NCBI GenBank assembly: GCA_020310875.1
Contig: CM035441.1
Location: 87,234,277 to 87,298,276, forward strand
Reading direction: 5' to 3'
DNA: 64,000 bases
From: Ceratopteris richardii
Taxonomy: Eukaryota; Streptophyta; Polypodiopsida; Polypodiales; Pteridaceae
The notes beneath the pieces are model-generated. The model saw nothing but the letters and a program-made list of their open reading frames with translations. It was not told the origin of the DNA and ran no database searches. The translations under genes and the position numbers were made by a program. Shown here piece by piece: positions 37,476-49,879 of this stretch. Numbering within the stretch: the first letter of the stretch is position 1; every line of letters begins with the position of its first letter.

Positions 37476-40400
37476 GCTCCCCCTCAAGCTAAAGCATGCT
37501 TGAGTCTTCATTCTCTGATAGGTTGAATACTGGCCATAGCTTTGAATCTACAAAGCTTTATTCCATCAAGTGCCTTTGTCATCATATCTGCTACTTGATT
37601 ATCTCCAAATATGTGAGGTTTGGAACTCACAAGTCCCAAATTTGTATACAATGCTTTTAACCATATTGCCTCTTGAGTTGCTATGGTTAAGCCTCTGTAC
37701 TCTGCTTCAATTGAAGATAAAGCATCTGTTGGTTGCTTCTTGGAACTCCATGACACTAGCTTCGAACCTGCAAATGCTAAGTAACCAGATGTACTTTTTC
37801 TATCATCCTTAGCTCCTGCCCAATCTGCATCAGAGTAGATTTTGATATCCAAATCTGAAGAGTAAGGATAGAATATACCTTCATTGATTGTACCTTTGAG
37901 ATACTTCAGTACTCTCTTAGCCGCATCCATGTGTGGTCTTCTTGGTGAGTGCATGAACTGACTAAGCACTCCCACACTATATGAGATGTCTGCCCTTGTG
38001 TGAGTAGCATATATCAAGCTACCTACCAAGCTTTGATACTCTTTTATGTCTTCAATTTTCTCACCTTCATAAACACTAAGTTTATGATTCATCTCCAAAG
38101 GTGTACCTGCAGGTTTAGTGTTCTCCATTTTGAACTTGAGAAGAAGATCCTGAATGTATCTTCTTTGAGTCAAATACATTCCTTCATCTGTATATATCAC
38201 CTGCATACCTAGGAAATATGTGAGCTCACCTAGGTCACTGATTTTGAACTCCTCTTGCATGTGTCTCTTGATCCTTTGAATGCCATTTAGATCATCACCT
38301 GTCACAATAATATCATCTACATATACACATAGATAGATAACCTCATTGTGACCCCTTTTGATGAATAGAGAAGGATCTGAGCTGCTAGCTTTGAACCCTT
38401 GATCTTGAAGATATGTAACCAACCTATAATTCCAAGCTCTTGGAGCTTGTTTCAATCCATACAATGCTTTCTTAAGTCTGCAAACATAAGATGGATGATT
38501 AGGGTTTTCAAAACCTGGTGGTTGTGACATGTATACCTCTTCACTTATCCAACCATTTAAGAATGCATTTTTCACATCAAGTTGGAGGAGTCTCCAATTC
38601 CTTGCAGCAGCTACACTTATCAATGTCCTGATTGTAGTCATCTTTGCAACTGGTGAGAATGTTTCCTCATAGTCTATACCATGAGTTTGTGAGCATCCTT
38701 TGGCAACTAATCTTGCCTTGTACCTGTAAACTGATCCATCTGAATTTCTTTTAACTTTATATACCCATCTGCAACCAATTACCTTTTGATTCGGCGACAT
38801 TGGAACCAAATCCCAAGTGTCCATCTCCTTCAATGCATCTATCTCTTCGTTCATGGCCTTTTCCCAATTAGGGTTTCCCTTTGCCTCTTCATAGGTTGAG
38901 GGTTCCTCTGAAATAGAGTCTTTTGCCAAGTAGATAGAATGCTTTGTAACAAATGTGGAATCATATCCATACCTTTCTGGTTGTTTCTTCTCTCTTGCTG
39001 ATCTTCTAGGTGCTTGTTTGGAGCATTCTCCAACCTCTTGCATCTTTGCTTGGCCTCTTGACTTCCATAGCTTGTAATCCCTTTCTCTTTCATCTTGGTC
39101 ATCGTCTTTATCACTTCTTGGATCCTGGACTTGTGTATCATGCTTGCTTCGTAATTGATGAGAGTCGTAATCAAGATCATATGGTAGTGTTACCTGTTGT
39201 TTGTCTTCATCATACCAAGACCTGTGTTCTTCAAACACAACATCTCTACTTGTAGTGAATTGCTTGGTTGAAGGATTGAAGAACGTGTAACCCATCTGAG
39301 TTGAATCATATCCAATAAACACTGCCTTTGTTGCCCTTTCATCTAGCTTACCTCTTATTTGTGATGGTACATGAACATAAGCTAAACAACCAAAAACCTT
39401 GCAATGTCCAAGACTAGGTTTTCTTCCATGCCATGCTTCATAAGGAGTCATACCTTGAAGTGATTTGGATGGTAGTCGATTGACAAGGTACACTGCAGTT
39501 GAAATAGCTTCTGCCCATAGATAATGTGGCACCTTCTTCTCTTCAAGCATTGTTCGAGCTGATCCAACCAATGTCTTGTTTCTCCTCTCTGCAATTCCAT
39601 TTAGTTGAGGAGAGTACCTGGTAGTCACTTCCCTTTTGATACCTTTATCCTGCAAGAACTCATCAAAATCTTTGGAGAAGTATTCTCCCCCTCCATCAGA
39701 TCTGAGCTTCTTTAGTGATCTACCTGTATGATTCTCCACATGTGCAAGATACTTCTTGAAGCAATCAAACACTTCATTCTTACTCTTGATAAAGTATAGA
39801 ACACTCCATCTACTATGGTCGTCAATAAATGAGACATAATACCTTGATCCTGCCAATGAAGGTTCTTGACTTGGTCCCCATACATCTGTGTGTACTAAGT
39901 CCAATAAGTTGTTGTGGATGTAGCCTTTGTGGTTGAATGGTTGTCTTTGTGCCTTCCCAATCTGTCATGCATCACACCTGTTGATCATGTGTTGCTTTGA
40001 TATGTTCGGCAGTCCTAGAACACTTTGATCCCTGCATATATCCTTCAAGGTTCTTTCATTCACATGAGCAAGTCTCTTATGCCACACTTCAAGCTCACTT
40101 AGGGTTTGAGACCCAAAGTTGAATAGAGCTATGTTCCTGGTATCTCCTACTTCAAAAGTAAAGAGCCTACCATGCTTCTCACCTCGGGCTATCTTCTTGA
40201 AGCCTTGACATGGATCTTCCACAAAATCTCCATGTTGGGTGAACCTAACTTGCAAGCCTTTTTCAACTATTTGGGCTACACTAATCAGGTTTTTAGTGAT
40301 AGTGGGTACATAGAGAACCTTACTCAGAATGTTTGTCCTGCCATTGGAAGCTTTGACATTACCAATCTTCTCCACATTGTGCTTCGTGTCATCCCCTGTT

Positions 40401-41560
40401 TGCACTTCATGTCTATGCTTTGGACTTTCCAAGTCAGATAGAAGAGCAACGTTGCCTGCAACATGATTCGAGCATCCTGAATCTATGTAGAACAAATGAT
40501 CATCTTCTTTACCTTCTTTGTGGCTTAGGTTCATAAGAAGTAATGAGTCGTCATGTGGTTGATCTTCTGAACAATTGTTGTAGTCCCTTCTATTATAGCT
40601 TCTATTGTTGTTGTTGAAGTTGTGTCCAGATCTGCCTCTATTGCCGCCATATCCACCTCTTCCTCTTCCTTTCTGGGTCTTCCCATTGAACCAGCAATTC
40701 TGAGTGGTGTGGTTGGTCTTATCGCATATGGCACAAGGTTGAACATTCTGACCTTTGGCTTTGTCTTGCTTTGGTCTTTCTTCTTCCCTTTCCACTTGCT
40801 CTTGCTTGCGAAGTTGGCTTGGGAAGTCTCTTCTTCATCTTCTTCCTTCTTCTTGCCTTTCTGCTTCTTATCCTTCTTATCTGCATATAGAGCACTAGTT
40901 GAATTACCATGATAAGAGTTACCTTCCTTTATGCTATTGTTAGCTTCTTGATTGAAGAGTTGTCCAAGAAAGATGTTGAAGTTTGGAGTTTGCACATCCA
41001 TGATGAGATCATAGGCCGTCGTGAAGGATTGCCATTGCTTATCACTTCGAATGCCGTTGAGAATTTGCCTCATGATGACCTCTTCTTCAATCAGCTCTCC
41101 AATGGATGCTAACTGATCCGCAACCTCTTTGACCTTGGTAACAAACTCTGTGATGGTTTGTTTAGGTGTCTTCTTCATTTGGTTGAACTCGTTCCAAAGA
41201 TGATTCTTTCTTGCTTTGGCACTAGCAGAAAAGAAAGTCTCCAGGGCATCCCAAGTCTCTTGAGATGTCTTGCATCCTCTAATATGTGGTAATAGAAAGT
41301 CAGAGATAGAGTTTAGTATGTACGACCTTGCTTGAGCATCCCTTGCGCACCTAAGTGTGAGCTTATCTATCTCCTCTTGTGTAGGTCCTCCTTTGGATCT
41401 TGGAATAGGCATAGCTTCATCACCTGCTACAATTCCATAAAGATTTCTACCTTGCAAATAGGCCTCCATTCTGATTTGCCAAGCCGCGTAGTTGTGTCGA
41501 TCAAGCTTCTCGATCATTGAGGGAAAGCCGTCACCCATCTTGAACTAGCTCTGATACCAC
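37476..41560 (-). mobile_element. Copia array unit 5, internal region (full length, broken)
   Basis: At 4085 bp it has all parts in order: gag from 41538, knuckle, protease, integrase, reverse transcriptase and RNase H, ending at 37508. It is the least damaged unit in outline, with about two breaks. Confidence 0.95.
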
Positions 41561-42640
41561 TGAAAGAACTTGGAGAAGCTTGTCGAAGGTAGAAAAGTGC
41601 GTTTCGAAGCGATGAAGTTTGGTCAAGCCAACCGGCACAAGACCAGCCCTTGAGCTTATGGAGACTCAAATAGACCTTATAAGCATGCTATAAGTGCAAA
41701 GAAACACACTATGTACCTTGGAGCATCAAGGAGAATGAGTCCATACAAAACAGATAGGTTCGCGGGTCAACTAGCTCAAAAAACTTACTATCTATGGAAG
41801 AGACAATGAACTTCAAATGCCCATAGCGACCAGCGTGATTACAATTAGAAAAAATCCTTTTATGGGAGTGATACACATAGGGTTGAGTGTATGGAATGCA
41901 CAAAAGTATAAGGAATAAGCAAAATATGCTATAGGAATGAATGCGACATTCACCGGTGGTACCTCCTATTTTTCAGGAATACGCAGAGATTGACCCCAAG
42001 GTAGAAAAACTGAGATTTCTCCAAATCTGCTGAACCAAATGCTTTGAAAATTTACAGGCATAAACTAGACACTGATACCTTTCCAATGCATCCTCTTGCA
42101 CTCAATTTGGAGCTCTGACGAGAGAGCCGCAGCCTCTGCAAGATTACTGTTGGCGAAGAAGATGATGCAGAAAATTGAAGGAGCAAGACAATGATGGTCA
42201 CAAGTGTATGTATATTGCTTCCATGTATAATACAAGTGATTTCAACTCCTTATATAGCCTCTAGGAGTGTTCCAAGACTTTTACAACTTGAATTTGAATT
42301 TAAATGAAGGTGGGAATGGTTGTTGGAGGGAATCGACTCACTTCCCTACAATCTACGAAAAGTGAAGATCTTGATTGATCTACTTTTAGGTGACTTGATT
42401 CGCTTGATTGAATGCAACTTCAACCACCAAAATTTCGTGGGATTTTGGCTCTATATTTGTACCTTTACATGTGTACAACTCAAGGCTTTTACAACGGTAA
42501 ATGATCCATCAAAATATTCTCAAAAAATACAATAAATGAGCATATGAAAAAGAACTCTCCAACGGATATTCTTTCGACGCGATAGCCTTTGATGTAGATC
42601 AAATCCACCTCAAGCATAGTGTAAGCTTGATGTTCCAACA
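41561..42640 (-). mobile_element. Array LTR 6 (1080 bp)
   Basis: Whole. It is the closest partner of LTR 4, with about 17 differences counted by eye. Confidence 0.95.
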
Positions 42641-43659
42641 GCTCCCCCTCAAGCTAAAGTATGCTTGAGTCTTCATTCTTTGATAGGTTGAATACCTGCC
42701 ATAGCTTTGAATCTACAAAGCTTTATTCCATCAAGTGCCTTTGTCATCATATCTGCTACTTGATTATCTCCAAATATGTGAGGTTTGGAACTCACAAGTC
42801 CCAAATCTGTATACAATGCTTTTAACCATATTGCCTCTTGAGTTGCTATGGTCAAGCCTCTGTACTCTGCTTCAATTGAAGATAAAGCAACCGTTGGTTG
42901 CTTCTTGGAACTCCATGACACTAGCTTCGAACCTGCAAATGCTAAGTAACCAGATGTACTTTTTCTATCATCCTTAGCTCCTGCCCAATCTGCATCTGAG
43001 TAGATTTTGATATCCAAATCTGAAGAGTAAGGATAGAATATACCTTCATTGATTGTACCTTTGAGATACTTCAGTACTCTCTTAGCCGCATCCATGTGTG
43101 GTCTTCTTGGTGAGTGCATGAACTGACTAAGCACTCCCACACTATATGAGATGTCTGCCCTTGTGTGAGTAGCATATATCAAGCTACCTACCAAGCTTTG
43201 ATACTCTTTTATGTCTTCAATTTTCTCACCTTCATAAACACTAAGTTTATGATTCATCTCCAAAGGTGTAGCTGCAGGTTTAGTGTTCTCCATTTTGAAC
43301 TTGAGAAGAAGATCCTGAATGTATCTTCTTTGAGTCAAATACATTCCTTCATCTGTATATATCACCTGCATTCCTAGGAAATATGTGAGCTCACCTAGGT
43401 CACTGATTTTGAACTCCTCTTGCATGTGTCTCTTGATCCTTTGAATGCCATTTAGATCATCACCTGTCACAATAATATCATCTACATATACACATAGATA
43501 GATAACCTCATTGTGACCCCTTTTGATGAATAGAGAAGGATCTGAGCTGCTAGCTTTGAACCCTTGATCTTGAAGATATGTAACCAACCTATAATTCCAA
43601 GCTCTTGGAGCTTGTTTCAATCCATACAATGCTTTCTTAAGTTTGCAAACATAAGTTGG

Positions 43660-44560
43660 TGTTGGAATTTGGGGCCCGAGGATCGTTCCAATACTAAAAC
43701 CTCTTGAGCATACACAACTTAATTGAGAAGATGATAAGTGAGATAGAGAAAGAAAGAGATCTTGAGACAAGGATAGGGAACATAAGATGGATGCTTACTT
43801 CACTAAAAATAATAGATGTCCAAATTACAACATGGGAGTACTACTCAACCATATAAAGTGGTGCACTCACTAATGGAAGAATAAGAAGATGATGATACAA
43901 GATTTAGATTATGTCGAAATAATCTAAGTGTGTGTGAAGAGAATGAAGCAACGAAGCTAACAAAATAGTGTAATGAAATTGTAAATCAACCACAAGGTTA
44001 ACTCACAAAAGATAGTTACCACCACCTCGTAGAAGACTTCCTGTTGCAATGAGAGTAGCCTCTCCTTCACCACAACTTCACCTCCTTCAAGAGTGTGAGA
44101 ACACTCTGTCTTCAAGAAGATCTCCAAGCTCTAGATCTTTGAGTGAGTGATTATACAAGGAGCCAAGGCCTTGTTTATATAGTTTGTGAGTATCCTCCAA
44201 AAGCACAATCTAAAAGCTACGATCGTAGAACGATAACGAAAAAAAACACCTCTATCGCGAAGGGCTTTTTCCGTGAAGACTTTTTCGGATTGCTTTATCA
44301 TAAAAGCACGAATTCGTCTGACGCAGCGCGTGGGGATTGAACCCTGGTCAATGAGGATGCTTTTATGAACGATGGGCTAGACCACATGAGCGCCCGTTGG
44401 TTGCTTGTTGAAGAATACAGAATAAATTGTATATGTCAAAGCTGCGCCCGTCGACTGCTTGAAGTAGTCTCTAAGAGTAAAACTTCTATTTGAACTAAGA
44501 CTTGAAGTTGATGCTTAGTGAAGCTAATTGATAAGCCAATAAAGACATTGACTTCCAACA
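43660..44560 (-). mobile_element. 3' LTR of the nested copia element (901 bp)
   Basis: On the - strand it begins TGTTGGAAGTCAATGTC and ends CCCAAATTCCAACA. A TATA box (CTATATAAAC) lies at 44173-44182 on the - strand, about 380 bp in. It contains the tRNA-like module described separately. Confidence 0.95.
44213..44402 (-). repeat. tRNA-like (possibly SINE-derived) module inside the LTR
   Basis: On the - strand, TGTGGTCTAGCCC (about 44374-44386) resembles a polymerase III A box and GGGTTCAATCC (44334-44344) matches the B-box consensus GGTTCRANNCC, at tRNA-like spacing. A T-run follows about 85 bp further on, near 44252-44259. This is the head-body-T-tail layout of plant tRNA-derived SINEs. The same module occurs in the other LTR at about 49532-49721. 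Confidence 0.45.
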
Positions 44561-44575
44561 ATCCCTCCTTCAATG

Positions 44576-47500
44576 TCATATTGGTACAAGATTCAGTAAC
44601 CTGCAAATCTTCTCATGACTATCTCTAGTCAATGCTTTGGTAAAAATATCTGCAACATTCTCACTAGAAGGAACATAAACTAGCTCAATGTGCTTCTTAG
44701 CTATTTGCTCTCGAATATAGTGGTAGTGTACCTCTATATGCTTTGTCCTTGCATGATGCACTGGATTCTTAGCTATAGCTATAGCACTCTGGCTATCTGA
44801 AAATATCTGAATGGGTTGATGTACTCTTACATCAAGATAACTGAAAATCTTCTGCAACCATACTGACTCTAGAGTAGCTGTAAATGCTGCACGATATTCA
44901 GCTTCACATGATGAAGTGGCAATAGTGGGTTGTCTTTTTGAAAACCATGAGATAAGACAATCTCCAAGATAAAAACAAAATCCACTAGTACTTCTTCTTG
45001 TGTCTCTATCACCTGCCCAATCAGAATCTGAAAATCCTTTTAGTAACAAATGTGTAGATTTCGAAAATACCATAGCATAATTTGAAGTTCCCTTCAAATA
45101 ACGAAAGATCCGCTTTACTGCTTTCCAATGTAACACTGTCGGATTTTGCATGAACCTTGATACTTGAGAAACTGCAAACTGTATATCAGGACGTGTATTA
45201 CAAAGATAAATCAAGCAACCAACTGCTTGACTATATAGAGTAGCATCAAATGGCTCTGCATCTGCTACCATTTGTAAAGATATGTTCTGATCCATAGGTG
45301 TTTGCATAGGTTTAGAATCACCCATCTGAAACCTTTCCAAAAGTTTCTCAATGTACTTCTGTTGTGTCATGTAGATACACTCATCTCGAAACAGAAACTG
45401 AATCCCAAGATAATAATGTAGAATGCCTAAATCATTCACATCAAATGTTTGCTTCAATTCTTCTTTGAACATCTGCAAATCTTCATCTCTGGGACCTGTG
45501 ACTATAATATCATCCACATAAATGATTGCTATAATCATCATACCTGTTTTAGCTTTGACATAAAGAGTTGGAGCCGTATCTGAGTTATGGAAACCAATGG
45601 ATAAAAGATATGTATGTATCTTTTCATACCATGCTCTAGGTGCCTGTTTTAAACCATACAAAGCTTTTATAAGCTTACACACTAAGTGTTCTTCACCTGT
45701 CTCTTCAAAACCTTCTGGCTGTTGAATATACACATCCTCGTGTAAATCACCATTTAGAAAAGCAGTCTTAATGTCAAGTTGATATGTATGCCAACCAAAA
45801 TGTGCTGCTAGAGCAAGTACTGACCTAATAATAGTCATCCTAGACGTAGGAGCAAATGTCTCATCATAATCAATACCTTTTTGTTGTGCATATCCTTTGA
45901 CAACCAATCTGGCCTTGTATCTATCAATAGTACCTTCTGCTTTCCTTTTGATTTTGAAGATCCATTTTACACCTATAGCCTTCTTTCCTTCTGGTAACTC
46001 ACATAGCTGCCAAGTTTGATTCTTATGAATAGAATCAATCTCTTCTTGCATAGCTTTTCTCCAAATAGGAATGTTAAGTGCATCTTTAACACACGTAGGT
46101 TCATCTTCAACAGTCGTAAGTGCCAAAATATCATGAATCTCGAAGTCTTCAGCAAAACTTACATGATCTTTTTGCTGTCTAGTTTGACTTCTTGTTCTTA
46201 CATGATCTTGTTGTTGTTGTCTAGTCTGACTCCTTGTTCTTCCAGTAAAAGTTTTTATACCACTATCTTTCCAAGTCTGATATAACCACGTAGGTGTATC
46301 TTTGAATAGTGGTGAAACTCTTTCTGATCTTTCAGCTTGCACAGGTTCTGGAACTTGTCCTGTCGAGGTACTAGGACTTTCTGGAACTTTAACTTCTTCC
46401 ATTTCTGGAATCAAAGTTTCTTGTGGAACTGACTCTGTAGAAGGTTGTGAAATTCCTCTTTCTTCAACTTTTTCTTGAATACTAGGAATTTGAGGTTTAA
46501 CTCCCTCCTGATATGGTTGAACATCTACATCCAGAATCTTTCTAAAAATTCCATAGTCATTTTCACTAATGAACTCCGGAATTTCTGCTTCTTTATCATA
46601 AACCTTATCTTCAGCAATATAAGCATTACGTGAAAGAATAACTTCACCTGTCTCTGGAACATAAAACCTGTATCCTTTGCTTTCAACAGGATATCCAATA
46701 AAAACAGCTTTCTTTGCCTTTACATCTAGTTTGCCTCGGTCCTTTTTCTCAACATGTACATAAGAAAGTGATCCAAACACTTTGAAGTAACTCACATTAG
46801 GTTTTCTACCATAATAAGCTTCATACGGTGTGATTACCTTTAAAGCTTTTGTAGATGACCTGTTTAAAATGTGATTAGCTGTATGTACTGCATCAAACCA
46901 GAATTTTGGTGAAAGCCTCTTGGACGCCATCATGCTCCGCATCATTTCAACAAGCACTCTATTCTTTCTTTCTGCAACACCATTTTGCTGAGGAGTATAA
47001 GCAATAGTAAGGTGTCGAGTAATACCTTTCTCATCGAGAAATGTCTGAAACTCATTTGACAAGTATTCTCCACCTCTATCACTTCTGAGAATCTGGACAG
47101 TTTCCTGACTTTCATTTTCAACCATAGCTACAAACTTCTTGAACATAGGAAAGACTTGTGACTTCGACTTAAGACCATAGATCCATGAGTATCTTGTAAA
47201 ATCATCAACAAATAGGACAAAATACCTGAAACCCTGAATAGAGTCTGCTCTCATAGGACCATTCACATCTGAATGAATAATCTGCAATTTCCTGGTAGCT
47301 GTAATATGACCATGTTTCTTGAAAGGTAGTTTATGCATCTTACCTTCAAGACAACCTTCACATATATCTGAATCATCAGGTAGCTTGAATGAGGGTAAAC
47401 TCTCAACCATACCTCTATCTTTGATATTCTTGAGAGCTCCAAAACTGATATGTCCAAATCTTTCATGCCATAGCTTCATATCTTCCACCGGTGACGAAGA

Positions 47501-48934
47501 TTTGACTGCATATGCTTGACTGATTTTTGACAAAACAAAGACCCCTCCTCTATGCTTACCTTGTAAAAGACACTTGTCTTCTTTATGTGATAAGATCTTA
47601 CAAAGATCTTTCTCAAATACAACCTTAAAACCATCACTTAAAAATGCAGATATAGATAGCAGATTTATCTTCATTTCAGGTACATAAAGGACATCTGATA
47701 TTTGAAAAACACCACCTTCTCTTGACTTTAGGGTTACTGTACCTATTCCCACAACATCCAAATCATTGCCATCTGCAATAGTAACTCTTCTACCTGAAGA
47801 ATAGGAGAGAGAAGAAAATACATCTCTACAACCTGTCATATGCTTTGTAGCACCTGAGTCGAATATCCAAGGACTTGCTGAAAGAACTTGTAAAGCTGCT
47901 TGATCAAAAGCTACTTCCTCAATAGTGATACAGGCATAAGAATCACCTTGAGATTTCCCTTTTTTATCATCTTCTGCAACATTACCTGATGCCTTTTTCT
48001 TTTCTGCTGCAATCCTTTTATAACATTCTGACTGAATATGTCCACGTTTCTTGCAAAAAGAACATATTTTTACCTTCTTCTTAGAAGAATTCACTTTAGA
48101 TGTCGTAGATACAGAATCTGAAGTAGAAGGTGAGAGGGATCTACTTTCCTTCTTGGATTGTTTTTCCTTCTTCTTATCCTTCTTCTTCTTACCCTTTGAT
48201 GAAGATGAAAGTGCTTCTTCATTCTCTTCCATTCCCTTCAACTGATCTTCATCTTGAATCAGTAAGAACTCTAATTCTTCAAATGTAACCTCTCTATCTC
48301 TTGTGGTAAGGGTAAGAGTGGTTATGAAAGATCGATATGAAATAGGAAGTGAATTAATCAGCGTATTTACCATTTCTCCATCTGATATCTCAACTCCTAC
48401 ATTTAGAAGTTGATCTCTCAAGTCAACGAGTCTCGTAATGTGGGTTTGGATTGACTCACCAGCTTTCATCCTTGTATTTGCTAGTTGTCTCCTCAAGTGA
48501 GCTTTTCTAGCAGGATTTCTGCTCTGAAAAAGATTCTCAAGCTTTAACCAAGCTTGACTAGAACTTCTGCAAGATCTGATCTGTGGTAGAATATGCTTTT
48601 TGACACTCATTGCTATGAATAAAAGTGCTAAAGCATCTCTAGCATCCCATCTTGCCTGATCTTCAGTAGGAGGAACTCTAGGTAAAGACCTAGCAGTGAC
48701 TCTGGATGTCGAAGTGGTTACCTCTTCTTCTGTTGGTTCTGTAATAGCAATTCCAGTACCTCTTGAAGCTTCTGTAGACCCTTCTTCGCCTTCTCGTCTT
48801 GGTCTTGTTAAGGATCCATTGACGATACTCCATAAATCCTTTGTCACTAACAAGTTCATCATCATGAAACTCCACATGGGATAATTAGAAGATCCATCCA
48901 ACTTGTCTTCAATCTCAATTCTAATCTCACTCAT
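44576..48934 (-). mobile_element. Gag-pol of the nested copia element (1452 codons, open)
   Basis: One frame on the - strand. A gag domain of the copia/UBN2 type occupies about residues 10-240, a basic linker and CCHC knuckle (CSFCKKRGHIQSEC) about 291-304, retropepsin (WIFDSGATKHMTG) about 356-368, and the integrase zinc domain and core about 490-720. A variable linker with a QTRQQQQDHVRTRSQTRQQ-type repeat near 920 follows, then reverse transcriptase with YVDDIIVTG and RNase H (DSDWAGDRDTRRSTSGF). The order protease-integrase-RT-RNase H defines Ty1/copia. It is clearly different from the array family and is not broken as far as I can see. Confidence 0.95.
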
Positions 48935-48965
48935 CTTATCTTAAGTGTGTATGTCAATTATGTAG

Positions 48966-48977
48966 CTCTGATACCAA
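48966..48977 (-). other. Primer-binding site of the nested copia element (initiator-Met type)
   Basis: The - strand TGGTATCAGAGC lies one base inside the 5' LTR. It is the same primer type as in the array family. Confidence 0.85.
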
Positions 48978-48978
48978 G

Positions 48979-49879
48979 TGTTGGAATTTGGGGCCCCAGG
49001 ATCGTTCCAATACTAAAACCTCTTGAGCATACACAACTTAATTGAGAAGATGATAAGTGAGATAGAGAAAGAAAGAGATCTTGAGACAAGGATAGGGAAC
49101 GTAAGCTGGATGCTTACTTCACTAAAAATAATAGATGTCCAAATTACAACATGGGAGTACTACTCAACCATATAAAGTGGTGCACTCACTAATGGAAGAA
49201 TAAGAAGATGATGATACAAGATTTAGATTATGTCGAAATAGTCTAAGTGTGTGTGAAGAGAATGAAGCAACGAAGCTAACAAAATAGTGTAATGAAATTG
49301 TAAATCAACCACAAGGTTAACTCACAAAAGATAGTTACCACCACCTCGTAGAAGACTTCCTGTTGCAATGAGAGTAGCCTCTCCTTCACCACAACTTCAC
49401 CTCCTTCAAGAGTGTGAGAACACTCTGTCTTCAAGAAGATCTCCAAGCTCTAGATCTTTGAGTGAGTGATTATACAAGGAGCCAAGGCCTTGTTTATATA
49501 GTTTGTGAGTATCCTCCAAAAGCACAATCTAAAAGCTACGATCGTAGAACGATAACGAAAAAAAACACCTCTATCGCGAAGGGCTTTTTCCGTGAAGACT
49601 TTTTCGGATTGCTTTATCATAAAAGCACGAATTCGTCTGACGCAGCACGTGGGGATTGAACCCTGGTCAATTAGGATGCTTTTATGAACGATGGGCTAGA
49701 CCACATGAGCGCCCGTTGGTTGCTTGTTGAAGAATACAGAATAAATTGTATATGTCAAAGCTGCGCCCGTCGACTGCTTGAAGTAGTCTCTAAGAGTAAA
49801 ACTTCTATTTGAACTAAGACTTGAAGTTGATGCTTAGTGAAGCTAATTGATAAGCCAATAAAGACATTGACTTCCAACA
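48979..49879 (-). mobile_element. 5' LTR of the nested copia element (901 bp)
   Basis: Same length as its partner at 43660-44560, with six substitutions by eye. It carries the same TATA box and tRNA-like module. Confidence 0.95.

Larger units (their letters stand above)
43660..49879 (-). mobile_element. Whole-looking Ty1/copia element of a second family, nested in unit 6
   Basis: A 6220-bp element with two 901-bp LTRs and a 5-bp target duplication (GTTGG 43655-43659, GATGG 49880-49884, one mismatch). On the - strand it has the primer site TGGTATCAGAGC (initiator-Met type) just after the 5' LTR, one uninterrupted gag-pol frame, and a purine-rich tract GAAGGAGGGAT before the 3' LTR. The two LTRs differ at 6 of 901 positions with no indels. 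At commonly used plant rates (about 0.7-1.3 x 10^-8 per site per year) that is roughly 0.25-0.5 million years, a rate-dependent inference. It looks whole and is the youngest large insertion recognised here. Confidence 0.95.

Noticed and set aside
44321-44402. Functional tRNA gene
   Set aside because: Only A- and B-box-like blocks are recognisable. I could not form a proper acceptor stem or anticodon arm, and the copy is repeated in both LTRs.
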